Below are positions 32,855-41,584 of a stretch of 64,000 nt of DNA, in pieces. The stretch is from Deferribacteraceae bacterium UBA6793 (GTDB lineage: Bacteria > Chrysiogenota > Deferribacteres > Deferribacterales > Geovibrionaceae). Each line of letters begins with the position of its first letter. Within the stretch, counting starts at the first letter, position 1. Under the pieces are notes generated by a model, which had not been told where the DNA came from, made no database searches, and saw only the letters and a program-made list of their open reading frames with translations. Location of the stretch: assembly GCA_002452405.1 (NCBI GenBank), contig DKFP01000002.1, positions 1-64,000 on the forward strand, read 5' to 3'. Both the position numbers and the translations under genes were made by a program.

Positions 32855-33154
32855 TCAGCCTCCCCTGTATGCCAGATCGAAGAACGTCATGCCTATGAAG
32901 ATGGCGAGTAACAGGAAACACAGAAAGACTATCGCCTGCATAAATCTGTTCTCATATTTCATATGCATAAAAAACAATATGACCAGCAGCGCCTTTGTGG
33001 TTGCCAGCGCAAGAGCCGCCGCAACATTCATAAAGCCCAGGTCAATGCGTGACACGGCAACAGTTATCGCCGTGAGAATCAGCAACAGACCGAGGATTAT
33101 TCCGGCGGTCTTAATGCTCAGTATATGGTGTTTATGTTCATGATTTTCGCTCAT
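32855..33154 (-). CDS. cytochrome c oxidase subunit IV (COX4 family)
   Basis: A 99-residue membrane protein with three helices (IIGLLLILTAIT type at the start; ALALATTKALLVILFFMHM; AIVFLCFLLLAIFIGMTF). The TTKALLVILFFMHMKYE segment is typical of the prokaryotic subunit IV family, a small accessory part of haem-copper oxidases. It lies between subunits III and II with only a few bases on each side. Confidence 0.88.
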   Translation of the reverse strand: MSENHEHKHHILSIKTAGIILGLLLILTAITVAVSRIDLGFMNVAAALALATTKALLVILFFMHMKYENRFMQAIVFLCFLLLAIFIGMTFFDLAYRGG

Positions 33155-33161
33155 ACAGACC

Positions 33162-33761
33162 TCACAACACGAGATAAAACAGGGGAAACAGGAAAATCCA
33201 GATGAGGTCTACTATGTGCCAGTAAAGCCCCGCGTTCTCCAGTTTCACAAAGTCCTGCTGATTGATAACGTCCTTTTTCATGAACCACACCATGACGGAA
33301 AGCAGAATCGCGCCGATGATAACGTGTACGGCGTGAAGCCCCGTCATGAGGAAATACAGTCCGAAAAAGATATTCTCTCCGTGGGACAGCTCCCGCAGAT
33401 GAGGCGAATCCGGCCATATGCCGTGGTGGAACTTCGCCCGCCACTCTATCGTCTTGTTTATGACGAAAATGCCGGCACAGGCTATCGTCAGATATGTAAA
33501 ATTTACTGCGAGTTTCTTTTTTCCCTGCTGGATAAAGGTTATCGCCGCCGCTATGGCAAAGCTGGAGAAAAGCAGGACAACCGTGTTCAGAGTTCCGATG
33601 AAAACGTCAAGCTGCTTGCCGCCCACATGGAAATCCGCTCTGTATTCGTGCAGATATGCCGCATAGAGCACAAACATACCGCCGAAAAGCAGAACCTCTG
33701 TGAACAGGAACAGCCACATGCCGAGCTTCGCGCCGGCGTAGTCTTTGTGTGTGTTACTCAT
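33162..33761 (-). CDS. coxC: cytochrome c oxidase subunit III
   Basis: A 199-residue subunit III with five helices, the short bacterial form. Typical segments are KLGMWLFLFTEVLLFGGMF, FYLMTGLHAVHVIIGAI and GLYWHIVDLIWIFLFPLFYL. It stabilises subunit I and is thought to support proton uptake. Its start overlaps the subunit I stop by eight bases. Confidence 0.94.
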   Translation of the reverse strand: MSNTHKDYAGAKLGMWLFLFTEVLLFGGMFVLYAAYLHEYRADFHVGGKQLDVFIGTLNTVVLLFSSFAIAAAITFIQQGKKKLAVNFTYLTIACAGIFVINKTIEWRAKFHHGIWPDSPHLRELSHGENIFFGLYFLMTGLHAVHVIIGAILLSVMVWFMKKDVINQQDFVKLENAGLYWHIVDLIWIFLFPLFYLVL

Positions 33762-35373
33762 CCGGCGTTACCCCCTGAAAATCGTAAGGCTTGCGGGAGG
33801 TGTCCGGCTCCTTGTCAAAGTTCAGAAGAGGCGGCGGAGTGGGTATCGTCCACTCAAGTGTAGCGGCACCCCAAGGGTTGCGCCCTTTCAGCTCTTCGCC
33901 CTTCGTAAAGCCTCTGATGAGGTTTACAAGCATTATTATAACGCCCACGGCAAGAATCCACGAACCTACCGTGGATATCACATGCCCTTCCTGATACTGG
34001 GGCAGATAGTCGTAGTAACGTCTTGGCATCCCCTCAAGTCCGATGATGAACAGCGGAAAATAGAGGAGATTGAAACCTATGAACAGAATATAAAAAGCTA
34101 CTTTAGCCACCGTTTTGTTGTACATCCTGCCGTAATATTTCGGCAGCCAGTAGTGCGCCGCGGCGAACATGCCGAAGCCGGTTCCGCCAAAGATAACGTA
34201 GTGGAAGTGGCTGACCACGAAATATGTGTCGTGTACATGGATATCCGTTCCAGCGGAACCAAGGATAAGCCCCGTAAGACCGCCCACGGAAAACAGAAAG
34301 ATGAAACCCAGCGCATAAAGCAGCGGCGGGTCAACGGTTATGGAACCTTTGTAAAGGGTCGCAGTCCAGTTGAACACTTTAATAGCCGAAGGAATGGCGA
34401 CAACGAATGTAAGCAGCGAGAAAATAAGCACCGCCGTGTCGCTCATGCCCGATGTAAACATATGGTGCGCCCACACCAGCGAGCCCGCAAAGGCTATCAT
34501 AAGGCTGGAAAAGGCTATGGTCTTATACCCGAAAATAGGCTTTCGGGCAAATACAGGGATGATGTCCGAAACCACGCCCATAGCGGGAAGTATCATAATG
34601 TACACCGCGGGGTGGGAGTATATCCAGAAAAGATGCTGATAAAGGATCGGATCTCCACCCTTGTTCGGATCGAAAAGCCCGACGCCAAGCACCCTTTCAG
34701 CAAATATCAGAAGAACCGTTATACCAAGCACAGGCGTTGCGAGAACCTGAATCCAGCCTGTCGCATAGAGAGACCATGTGAAAAGCGGAATCTTCGTCCA
34801 TGTCATGCCGGGCGCGCGGAGTCTGTGGATAGTGGTTATAAAGTTAAGTCCTGTCAGTATCGATGAAAAACCAAGGATGAACACCGCAATGACAGCCACT
34901 GAGACGTTGGTTGTGGTGAACTCCGAAAAAGGCACATAGAATGTCCAGCCGGTATCCGGAGCGCCGCCGCCTGTAAACAGAGACACAAGCGCCAGCAGGG
35001 TACCGCCAATATACAGATACCAAGAAAACAGGTTGAGACGCGGAAACGCCACATCCTCCGCCCCAAGCTGTATGGGCAGCACAAGGTTGCCTATAGCAGC
35101 GGGTATACTGGGGATGACCACGATGAAGATCATGATAACCCCATGCAGAGTGAATACCGTGTTGTAAGTCTGCGCGTCCATTATTGTTCTGCCAGGCGCG
35201 ATAAGCTCAAGACGAATCGCAAGCCCAAGGCACAGTCCGGCGATGAACATTGCCAGAATAACATACATATACATAAGCCCGATGCGCTTATGGTCGGTCG
35301 TTGTCAGCCACGCCATTATCCCTGTGCGGCCGTTTCCCGAATCCTCCCAGAATGAAAGAGAGTTACTGCTCAT
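33754..35373 (-). CDS. coxA: cytochrome c oxidase subunit I (haem-copper oxidase, A-type)
   Basis: A 539-residue catalytic subunit from ATG 35373 (GAGG upstream; the open frame extends further but adds only a charged leader). Twelve helices carry the haem and CuB ligands: FTLHGVIMIF, YSHPAVYIMILP (CuB His and cross-linked Tyr region), WAHHMF and HDTYFVVSHFHYV. The YSHPAV form, in place of GHPEV, marks the A2 subgroup typified by Thermus caa3. It reduces O2 to water while pumping protons. The 5' end overlaps the SCO gene by 11 bases. Confidence 0.97.
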   Translation of the reverse strand: MSSNSLSFWEDSGNGRTGIMAWLTTTDHKRIGLMYMYVILAMFIAGLCLGLAIRLELIAPGRTIMDAQTYNTVFTLHGVIMIFIVVIPSIPAAIGNLVLPIQLGAEDVAFPRLNLFSWYLYIGGTLLALVSLFTGGGAPDTGWTFYVPFSEFTTTNVSVAVIAVFILGFSSILTGLNFITTIHRLRAPGMTWTKIPLFTWSLYATGWIQVLATPVLGITVLLIFAERVLGVGLFDPNKGGDPILYQHLFWIYSHPAVYIMILPAMGVVSDIIPVFARKPIFGYKTIAFSSLMIAFAGSLVWAHHMFTSGMSDTAVLIFSLLTFVVAIPSAIKVFNWTATLYKGSITVDPPLLYALGFIFLFSVGGLTGLILGSAGTDIHVHDTYFVVSHFHYVIFGGTGFGMFAAAHYWLPKYYGRMYNKTVAKVAFYILFIGFNLLYFPLFIIGLEGMPRRYYDYLPQYQEGHVISTVGSWILAVGVIIMLVNLIRGFTKGEELKGRNPWGAATLEWTIPTPPPLLNFDKEPDTSRKPYDFQGVTPDE

Positions 35374-36271
35374 CCGAACCTCGCTTTTTTCTCTTTTTTC
35401 CGCCAAAAAACAGATAGGATGCAAAAATTGCTATAACTAAAAGTACGATTATGCCGGAAACCTTCATAACATCGAAAACGTATTTCTTGCCCTGCGGGTC
35501 ATAACTGAAGCAATATGCCACCAGTTTCTTGACCGACAGACCGGGGGTTTCCTTCTCCGCCTCAACAACCGACATGGTCATTTCAAAAGGCAGGATGTCC
35601 GTTCCGTAAAGATATCTGACTATCTTACCGCTCTTTGAAACAGCTATCACAGCCACAGGGTGCAAAAAGTCCCTGTCTTTACGCTGAAAACGGAATCCAA
35701 GCGCACTCATAAGTTTGTCTATATTCTCTTTGGAGCCTGTAAGAAATATCCATCCGCTGTCAGGTACAACACTGTTCGCCGCCTTCATGTAGTTTACCTT
35801 CTTTTCGGCGGCGGTTGCAGGCGTGTCAAACTCGTCAAAGCTGACGGAAACAACCTGAAATGTTTCCCCTGCCTTCATCTTCATCTGCGGGATGATATCG
35901 GCAAGCCTCGACTGGAGAAAGTTGCACACGTTGGGACAGCTGTAGTAAACAGGTGCGAAAAGCGTGGGCTTATCTACTACCTCTTTCAGGGTGACGGTGC
36001 GCCCGTCGGATGTCCGGAACTCAAGATCAAGCGGAATGGTCGAACCTAGATGCTCCGTAACGCCGACGTTTGCCTGTTCGGTCTTTGCCGGTTCCTTGTG
36101 CACGTGTTCATGTGTGTTCTGCGTGTCGTCTTCTGCGGACATATCCTCATGGTGCATATGTTCCATAGGTTTCCCGCCATCCGCGGCAAAAGCCGGACGG
36201 ACAGTGAATGAACCTGCAAAACATATTATAGCCAGAAAGATACCCGCAAACTTTAAAGTTTGCTTTATCAT
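35363..36271 (-). CDS. SCO1/SenC-family copper chaperone for CuA
   Basis: The 302-residue periplasmic protein delivers copper to subunit II. A signal segment (FAGIFLAIICFAGSF) comes first. A His/Met-rich linker follows (residues 36-58, HMHHEDM and THEHVHKE), probably extra copper binding, then a thioredoxin fold with CPNVC (Cys112, Cys116) and the later ligand His in DFLHPVAVI. A C-terminal helix and a basic tail (FFGGKKRKKRG) are unusual: most SCO proteins are anchored only at the N-terminus. It is the second gene of the oxidase operon. Confidence 0.93.
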   Translation of the reverse strand: MIKQTLKFAGIFLAIICFAGSFTVRPAFAADGGKPMEHMHHEDMSAEDDTQNTHEHVHKEPAKTEQANVGVTEHLGSTIPLDLEFRTSDGRTVTLKEVVDKPTLFAPVYYSCPNVCNFLQSRLADIIPQMKMKAGETFQVVSVSFDEFDTPATAAEKKVNYMKAANSVVPDSGWIFLTGSKENIDKLMSALGFRFQRKDRDFLHPVAVIAVSKSGKIVRYLYGTDILPFEMTMSVVEAEKETPGLSVKKLVAYCFSYDPQGKKYVFDVMKVSGIIVLLVIAIFASYLFFGGKKRKKRGSDEQ

Positions 36272-36275
36272 ACGC

Positions 36276-36578
36276 TTATTTCAGTTTTGAGATGTAATCT
36301 GCCAGAGCTTTAATCTCTTCGGGTGTCATTTTTGCCACCTGAGCTTTCATAACGGCTTTTTTCGATCCGCCGCCTGTGCCTGCCTGATAGGCAATGAGAT
36401 CAGCTTCAATATCCTTAGCGGGCTGACCTTTGATGACTTCGCTCACTCCGAGAGCTTTTTTGGAACCATCGGTACCGTGGCAGCCTTTGCATTTGGCATA
36501 AAGAGCTGCTCCGTCCGCCGCGGCAAGGGCTGTTGAAACTGCTGTGAGAAATACAATAAATCCGATTGTCTTTTTCAT
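36276..36578 (-). CDS. small periplasmic class I cytochrome c
   Basis: A 100-residue precursor from ATG 36578 (GCGAGG eight bases upstream). The signal peptide KKTIGFIVFLTAVSTALA is followed by the haem motif CKGCH (30-34) and a C-terminal Met ligand region, AKMTPEEIKALADYISKL. This c553-like shape suits an electron carrier to the fused cytochrome domains of CoxB. It is the first gene of the oxidase operon. Confidence 0.92.
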   Translation of the reverse strand: MKKTIGFIVFLTAVSTALAAADGAALYAKCKGCHGTDGSKKALGVSEVIKGQPAKDIEADLIAYQAGTGGGSKKAVMKAQVAKMTPEEIKALADYISKLK

Positions 36579-36663
36579 GATTATATACCTCGCTAACAAA
36601 ATAGGAGACGTAATTAATTCTATATTTTAAAACGCGATACGTCAAATAAACATTGTAAAGGCG

Positions 36664-37299
36664 TTATTCAATTTGTTTATTCAGCCTGCGGAGCACCGCC
36701 TCAGTTATCTCGAAACTGCGGCAGTCTGCCTTCATATCCTTCATAGCGTCTGCAAGAGCGATGAATGCGGAATCGTATATGCTTTTATGTGTGATGTTCA
36801 TAGGAATAAAGGCGTTCTCCTCGCATATCGACATTGTCATGGCGCGTCGGCAGGCTTCGGCGTCGGCACTTGTAACCGAGCGGCAAACCAAAGGACGCAC
36901 GGGATGTATGGCACATTCGCCCTCTCCGCCCAAAAAACCGCACGGAATATTCGCAACGATGCGCTCCTGCTCGTCATATCCTGCTATGCGCACCTTTATA
37001 TTCCAGAGTTTTTCTCTGAGAGCTTCCGGACTGTCCGCTGAACGTGAGGATAGAAGATATGCGGCGATGTTGTCCGCCTCAAGGCACAAAACGGGAACAT
37101 GGACGCGGCAACAATGGCTGCACCCTCTGCGACACTGCATGTGGGACGCTTCCTGTCCGGAAATGTCCTTTGCAGCTCTCTGCTGTGCCAATAGATATAT
37201 CCGCTCCATAGTTTCCCCTGCGCTTTCGCCGGATTTGAGGGATTCGATGACGGATAAATAAACTGTTTCGTGGAAGTCATATATCCTTATGCCTGCCAT
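36664..37299 (-). CDS. YkgJ-family cysteine-cluster protein
   Basis: A 211-residue soluble protein with the YkgJ-type pattern: CRRGCSHCCRVHVPVLCLEA, then GECAIHPVRPLVCRSV and a downstream Cys. Such domains are annotated as putative Fe-S or zinc chelating and may modify or assemble metal proteins, but no activity is established for most. It sits between the oxidase operon and the haem sensor kinase and is transcribed in the same direction, though a gap of 85 bases on one side leaves co-transcription open. Confidence 0.8.
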   Translation of the reverse strand: MAGIRIYDFHETVYLSVIESLKSGESAGETMERIYLLAQQRAAKDISGQEASHMQCRRGCSHCCRVHVPVLCLEADNIAAYLLSSRSADSPEALREKLWNIKVRIAGYDEQERIVANIPCGFLGGEGECAIHPVRPLVCRSVTSADAEACRRAMTMSICEENAFIPMNITHKSIYDSAFIALADAMKDMKADCRSFEITEAVLRRLNKQIE

Positions 37300-37405
37300 G
37301 AAATAATTATAACACGGGGAATGTCACATACACAACATTGATAATAAAGAAATTTAGTTCAAATAACAACATGAACGCACGATTAAAATATTAACTTTTA
37401 ATCAA

Positions 37406-38968
37406 CTATGCGTCGTGCTCCGCGAACTCTTCATCCGCAAGATCTTTTGGGACGAAAACGCGGAAAAGCGAGCCTTTGTTCTGCACCGATTCAATCTCAA
37501 GTCTGCCTCTGTGCCCCTCAACAATTCGGGAGATAATGGAAAGACCAAGTCCGGTACCGGAAAATTCACGTTTAACGTTTGTCGCTCTGTAAAAGCGTTT
37601 GGTGACTTTTTCAATCTCGTCCGACGGGATACCCACTCCGGAATCCTCAACCTCTATCACGCTGTATTCCCCGATGTCTTTCAGCCTCACCCTGATAAAG
37701 CCGTCGCTGCGGCTGAATTTAACCGCGTTGGAAATGAGGTTCGCAAAAACGTGACGGAACGATTCCGCATCGGCATAAACAACGGCTTCTTCCGGTATCT
37801 CTATTTCAAACATGATATTTTTATCTGCAATTTCTTTTTCATGCTCCGCAGCAATCTCAGAAACCAGCCTTCTGATGTTCAGCGGCATAAAGTGATAAGG
37901 ATACTGATTACTGTCCAGCCGCGAAAGAGTGATTATCTCGCTGAACAGAGTGTTCAGCAGTCTTGCACTTCTGGCTATGGTAGAGAGCGATTTTCCCTTT
38001 ACATCCGGCGAGCAGTCCAGCCCCTGCGCAACGAGCAACTCGGAATAGGAAATTATCTTTGTCAGCGGTGTGCGCAGCTCGTGCGCAAGAGAATCGAGGA
38101 TGTCTGATTTAAAGCTGTTTATGTTCTTCAGCTCGTCGTTTCTGGTCTGCAAAACTTCCAGAACAGTTCGGTACTGTTCCGTTACACGTGCAAGCTGTTC
38201 TTTGAGCCTGTCCTCGTTCTCAAGTATACTGTGGCGCATCATTTCGAACGCTTCAGAAAGCTCCTGAATCTCGTCTCCGGTCTTAATATTCACTTTTTTC
38301 GTGAAATCTCCGGTCTTATAAGAACCCGCCGCATCCGTGAGGGTCGAAAGGTTTTTAAGAACAGTCATACGCAGCAGCAGCGTAAGGGTAAGCACTATGC
38401 CCAGAAACGCGGCAAAACCTGTTATAAGATAGTTTCGGTTATTGACAGCCATTGCCTTTTCAAGCGCCTTCATGGGTATTGTAACGGATATACCTCCGCG
38501 CAGATCGCCTATCTTATACCCCTGATAGTCGTGGCACTCCATACAAGCCTTGTTAACGTAAAGCGGCGCCATATAACGGTAAAACCGCTCTTTTCCCAGA
38601 GTGATTATCTCCTGGTGTTCTTTAGCTCCCTGCGCAAAAAGCCCAAGCGCACGCACTTCGTACTCGTCCGGAGCATTCTCAGGATTGATAAGCTGCATAC
38701 TGGTGATGTGGAAGCGGAAATCGGTCATACGGGCGGCATAGGTGGAAAGCTGTTTTGTTGCAACGGCAGGTACAGGCTGTATCTGATCCCTGTTCTCGGC
38801 AACCCACTGGCGCGTGACGACTATCATGTCAAACATGGTCTTTGCCTGAGTATGTGCCTGTTGCAAAAGAATCTTTTTCTGACTTTCCATGAACACGTTG
38901 GTCATGGCAAGTATTATGATAATGGTCACAAGTGTTATGCTGATGATCAGCTTAACTGTGAGTTTCAT
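37406..38968 (-). CDS. sensor histidine kinase with c-type haem input domain (Tll0287-like/DUF3365)
   Basis: A 520-residue kinase: TM1 (7-27), a periplasmic domain of about 150 residues with a haem motif CMECH (142-146) in the Tll0287-like context (FYRYMAPLYVNKACMECH), TM2 (near 178-198), HAMP, coiled coil, phospho-acceptor SLAHELRTPLTKI, and ATPase motifs NLISNAVKFS, DSGVGIPSDE and GTGLGLSII. A covalent haem facing the periplasm points to sensing of redox state, O2 or NO. It overlaps the preceding response-regulator gene by four bases. The nearby oxidase operon is an obvious possible target. Confidence 0.92.
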   Translation of the reverse strand: MKLTVKLIISITLVTIIIILAMTNVFMESQKKILLQQAHTQAKTMFDMIVVTRQWVAENRDQIQPVPAVATKQLSTYAARMTDFRFHITSMQLINPENAPDEYEVRALGLFAQGAKEHQEIITLGKERFYRYMAPLYVNKACMECHDYQGYKIGDLRGGISVTIPMKALEKAMAVNNRNYLITGFAAFLGIVLTLTLLLRMTVLKNLSTLTDAAGSYKTGDFTKKVNIKTGDEIQELSEAFEMMRHSILENEDRLKEQLARVTEQYRTVLEVLQTRNDELKNINSFKSDILDSLAHELRTPLTKIISYSELLVAQGLDCSPDVKGKSLSTIARSARLLNTLFSEIITLSRLDSNQYPYHFMPLNIRRLVSEIAAEHEKEIADKNIMFEIEIPEEAVVYADAESFRHVFANLISNAVKFSRSDGFIRVRLKDIGEYSVIEVEDSGVGIPSDEIEKVTKRFYRATNVKREFSGTGLGLSIISRIVEGHRGRLEIESVQNKGSLFRVFVPKDLADEEFAEHDA

Positions 38969-39660
38969 TTTTTGATCTTATAGCCGACGCCCGAAACGGT
39001 CTTGATAATATCCGGATTTTTAGGGTTTATCTCCACCTTCTGGCGCAGGTTCTTAATGTGCACATCCAGGCTTCGCGACCACGAATAAATGGAGTTTTTG
39101 CCCCATATGTCGTTCACTATGGTGTCGCGGGAAAGCACCTGTCCTGCTTTTTCTATGAAATAGACGAGGATGTCGTATTCTTTCGGGGTCAAACTTATCT
39201 TTTCACCTTTAATGAATACCTGCCTGTTGGCTCTGTCAATCTGCATATGGTGGAAAACGGTATCTTCACTGTCGTCCCCGTGCACCGTTGCAGGTTTCTC
39301 CGCACGACGCAGAATCGCTTTAACGCGGGCGATAAGTTCAATATTTTCGAACGGTTTGGTCATATAGTCATCCGCACCGTATTCAAGGCAGACAACCTTA
39401 TCGGAAACGTTGTCACGGGCGGAAAGGATGAGAATCGGAACGTCGAGTTCACTTCTGATTATCTTGCATATCTGCTGACCATCGATGTCCGGCAGATTGA
39501 GATCCAGAACGATCATAGCCGGATTGTGCTCCCTCGCCAGAGAAAGACCGGTTATGCCGTTATGCGCTGTGAGTACGTTGTATTTTTCAAGATTGAGAAG
39601 CAATTTCAGTATATCAAGAATTTCCTGATCGTCATCAATAACCAAAATAGTCGTACTCAT
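38965..39660 (-). CDS. OmpR-family response regulator
   Basis: A 231-residue regulator with a receiver domain (Asp53 in VLDLNLPDIDG; conserved Thr/Lys in DYMTKPFENIE) and a winged-helix DNA-binding domain (ISLTPKEYDILVYFIEKAGQVLSRD, then SLDVHIKNLRQKVE). It is translated just before the haem-binding kinase with four bases of overlap, so they form one two-component pair. Confidence 0.95.
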   Translation of the reverse strand: MSTTILVIDDDQEILDILKLLLNLEKYNVLTAHNGITGLSLAREHNPAMIVLDLNLPDIDGQQICKIIRSELDVPILILSARDNVSDKVVCLEYGADDYMTKPFENIELIARVKAILRRAEKPATVHGDDSEDTVFHHMQIDRANRQVFIKGEKISLTPKEYDILVYFIEKAGQVLSRDTIVNDIWGKNSIYSWSRSLDVHIKNLRQKVEINPKNPDIIKTVSGVGYKIKK

Positions 39661-39731
39661 CAGTCACCCTGCGCAAAAAAATTAAGAGCGTTAATTTATA
39701 ATCTTAACATTCTTTCGTGAAAAATGCAAAG

Positions 39732-39771
39732 TTCTCCGCACAAACAGATAAAAAACTGTCCGTGCGGAGAA
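39732..39771 (-). terminator. hairpin downstream of the Cache chemoreceptor gene
   Basis: Ten-base arms TTCTCCGCAC (39732-39741) and GTGCGGAGAA (39762-39771) enclose a second short stem. On the minus strand a T-rich run follows. Confidence 0.55.
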
Positions 39772-39775
39772 TAAA

Positions 39776-41461
39776 TTAGCCTCTGGTTTTAAATTTGCTT
39801 ACCATGATATGAAGGTCGTCAGCCTGCTTTTGCAGATCGGCAACGGTTGTTGTCACCTGCGCCAAAGCGTTGGAACTTTCGTCAATGCCGGACGATATCA
39901 CCTGCGCGTTTTCGTTGATGTTGGCAATAGCTGTGACCTGTTCCTGAATGGAGCTGTTGATGGTCTGGTTGGTCGCGTTTATACTTCCCACAGATTCAAC
40001 TATCTGTTCGAAAACATTCTCAGTATTTTCTATGGCTTTTGCACCGGAAACAACCTTGTTTGTTGCCTCCTGCATGTCGCTGGTGGCTGTCTTCGTTTCG
40101 TTCTGAAGGCTTACTATGATATTCTCTATCTCTTTTGTGGCGCTCTGGGTACGTTCAGCCAGTTTTCTGACCTCGTCTGCTACAACTGCAAAACCGCGTC
40201 CGTGCTCTCCCGCCCTTGCCGCTTCGATGGCGGCGTTGAGAGCGAGAAGGTTAGTCTGGTCGGCAATATCGTTGATAACGTTTGTAATGTTGCCTATTTC
40301 AGACGAAGAGTTCGCAAGACTGTCTATGGTTCTGCCAAGTTTCTCCACTTTTTCCCTGATACCCATAACTTCTGAAACGGAACTTAAAAGCTGTTCCTTC
40401 CCGCTTATGGTGAGTTTTTCAGCGTTCGCAGCCTGATCGTTCGCCTCGCCTATAGACAGCATAACCTGTTGTGAGGTGACGCTTATTTCTTCTGTTGCGC
40501 TGGCAACGGAAGTAACCTGACTTGCCTGATCCTGAAACGTGACCGTAAGCTCTTCTGTTGTGCTGGCAAGTTCTGTGCTGGCGGAGGCAACGTTTTCAGA
40601 GCCCTCTTTGACAATAGAGATAATCTCGTTAAGTTTGCCTATGAATTTATTGAAATGCTGTGCCATTTCGCCCATTTCGTCCCTGGAAAGAACGGCAAGG
40701 TCACGGGTAAGATCTCCCTCGCCCTCGGACACTTCTTTAAGAAACTGATTAATAGCTTTGATACTTTTTGTAAGCACACTTGAAAGGATAAATGCCACGA
40801 TAACTATGCCTGCGGTTATCAGTATGGACATTCCCATGATAATAAAGATGGTTTTCTTGATAACAGAGTTAAGGTGAGCCTCTTTTGCGTTGACTGCGTC
40901 CTGAATATCGTCAACGTAAAAACCGGTACCCATTACCCAGCCCCATTTTTTAAGCCCAACGGCATAGCTGAGTTTTTCCACTTCAGTGTTTTTGGAAGCC
41001 TTGTACCACTGATAGCTGACATATCCGCCGCCCTTATCCGCTGCGTCTATAAGCTCCTTAAATATGTATACGCCGTTTTTATCCTGCATATCTATGAGAT
41101 TTTTTCCTACAACTTCCGGTTTTGCTCTGTTTGCAAGGGCTATACCATCGTGATCGTTAAGGAAAATGTAACCGTCCGCACCATAATTAAGTTCCTGGAT
41201 TTTCGCGGCAACTTTGGCTTTCGCTTCCTCATCGGTGGCGGAGGCATTGTCATATATATCCTTAATTGATGATATAGACAGATCTATGTACTGTTTCAAT
41301 TCCTGTTCTTTTGCGTTGCGCATACTCTCTCTGAAATCCGCGATTTCAGACTCACCTATTTTTTTCAGCTGATAGTAAGTGAAAACACTGAGAAACAGTG
41401 CGGTGAGAAGTACGGGAACTACTGCCATTAAAGCAATTTTGTACCTTATAGAAAGACTCAT
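39776..41461 (-). CDS. methyl-accepting chemotaxis protein with single Cache sensor
   Basis: A 561-residue receptor: TM1 (10-30), a periplasmic sCache_2 domain (GADGYIFLNDHDGIALANRAKPEVVGKN and KKWGWVMGTGFYVDDI), TM2 near 203-225, HAMP and the signalling coiled coil with DQTNLLALNAAIEAARAGEHG. Such Cache domains bind small organic acids and similar molecules. It ends MVSKFKTRG without a CheR-docking pentapeptide. GGAGGC precedes the ATG. It stands alone between a regulator operon and a divergent methyltransferase gene. Confidence 0.94.
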   Translation of the reverse strand: MSLSIRYKIALMAVVPVLLTALFLSVFTYYQLKKIGESEIADFRESMRNAKEQELKQYIDLSISSIKDIYDNASATDEEAKAKVAAKIQELNYGADGYIFLNDHDGIALANRAKPEVVGKNLIDMQDKNGVYIFKELIDAADKGGGYVSYQWYKASKNTEVEKLSYAVGLKKWGWVMGTGFYVDDIQDAVNAKEAHLNSVIKKTIFIIMGMSILITAGIVIVAFILSSVLTKSIKAINQFLKEVSEGEGDLTRDLAVLSRDEMGEMAQHFNKFIGKLNEIISIVKEGSENVASASTELASTTEELTVTFQDQASQVTSVASATEEISVTSQQVMLSIGEANDQAANAEKLTISGKEQLLSSVSEVMGIREKVEKLGRTIDSLANSSSEIGNITNVINDIADQTNLLALNAAIEAARAGEHGRGFAVVADEVRKLAERTQSATKEIENIIVSLQNETKTATSDMQEATNKVVSGAKAIENTENVFEQIVESVGSINATNQTINSSIQEQVTAIANINENAQVISSGIDESSNALAQVTTTVADLQKQADDLHIMVSKFKTRG

Positions 41462-41584
41462 TGTGCCTCCGGAAAAATAATCATTAATTGTGTTTATTTT
41501 GACAATTGTTACTTTTTATTCAATAAATTTCAAGCAAAATTACTATGCTCTTGAAATAACCGTTCTTTTATGTTCAATAGAAGA

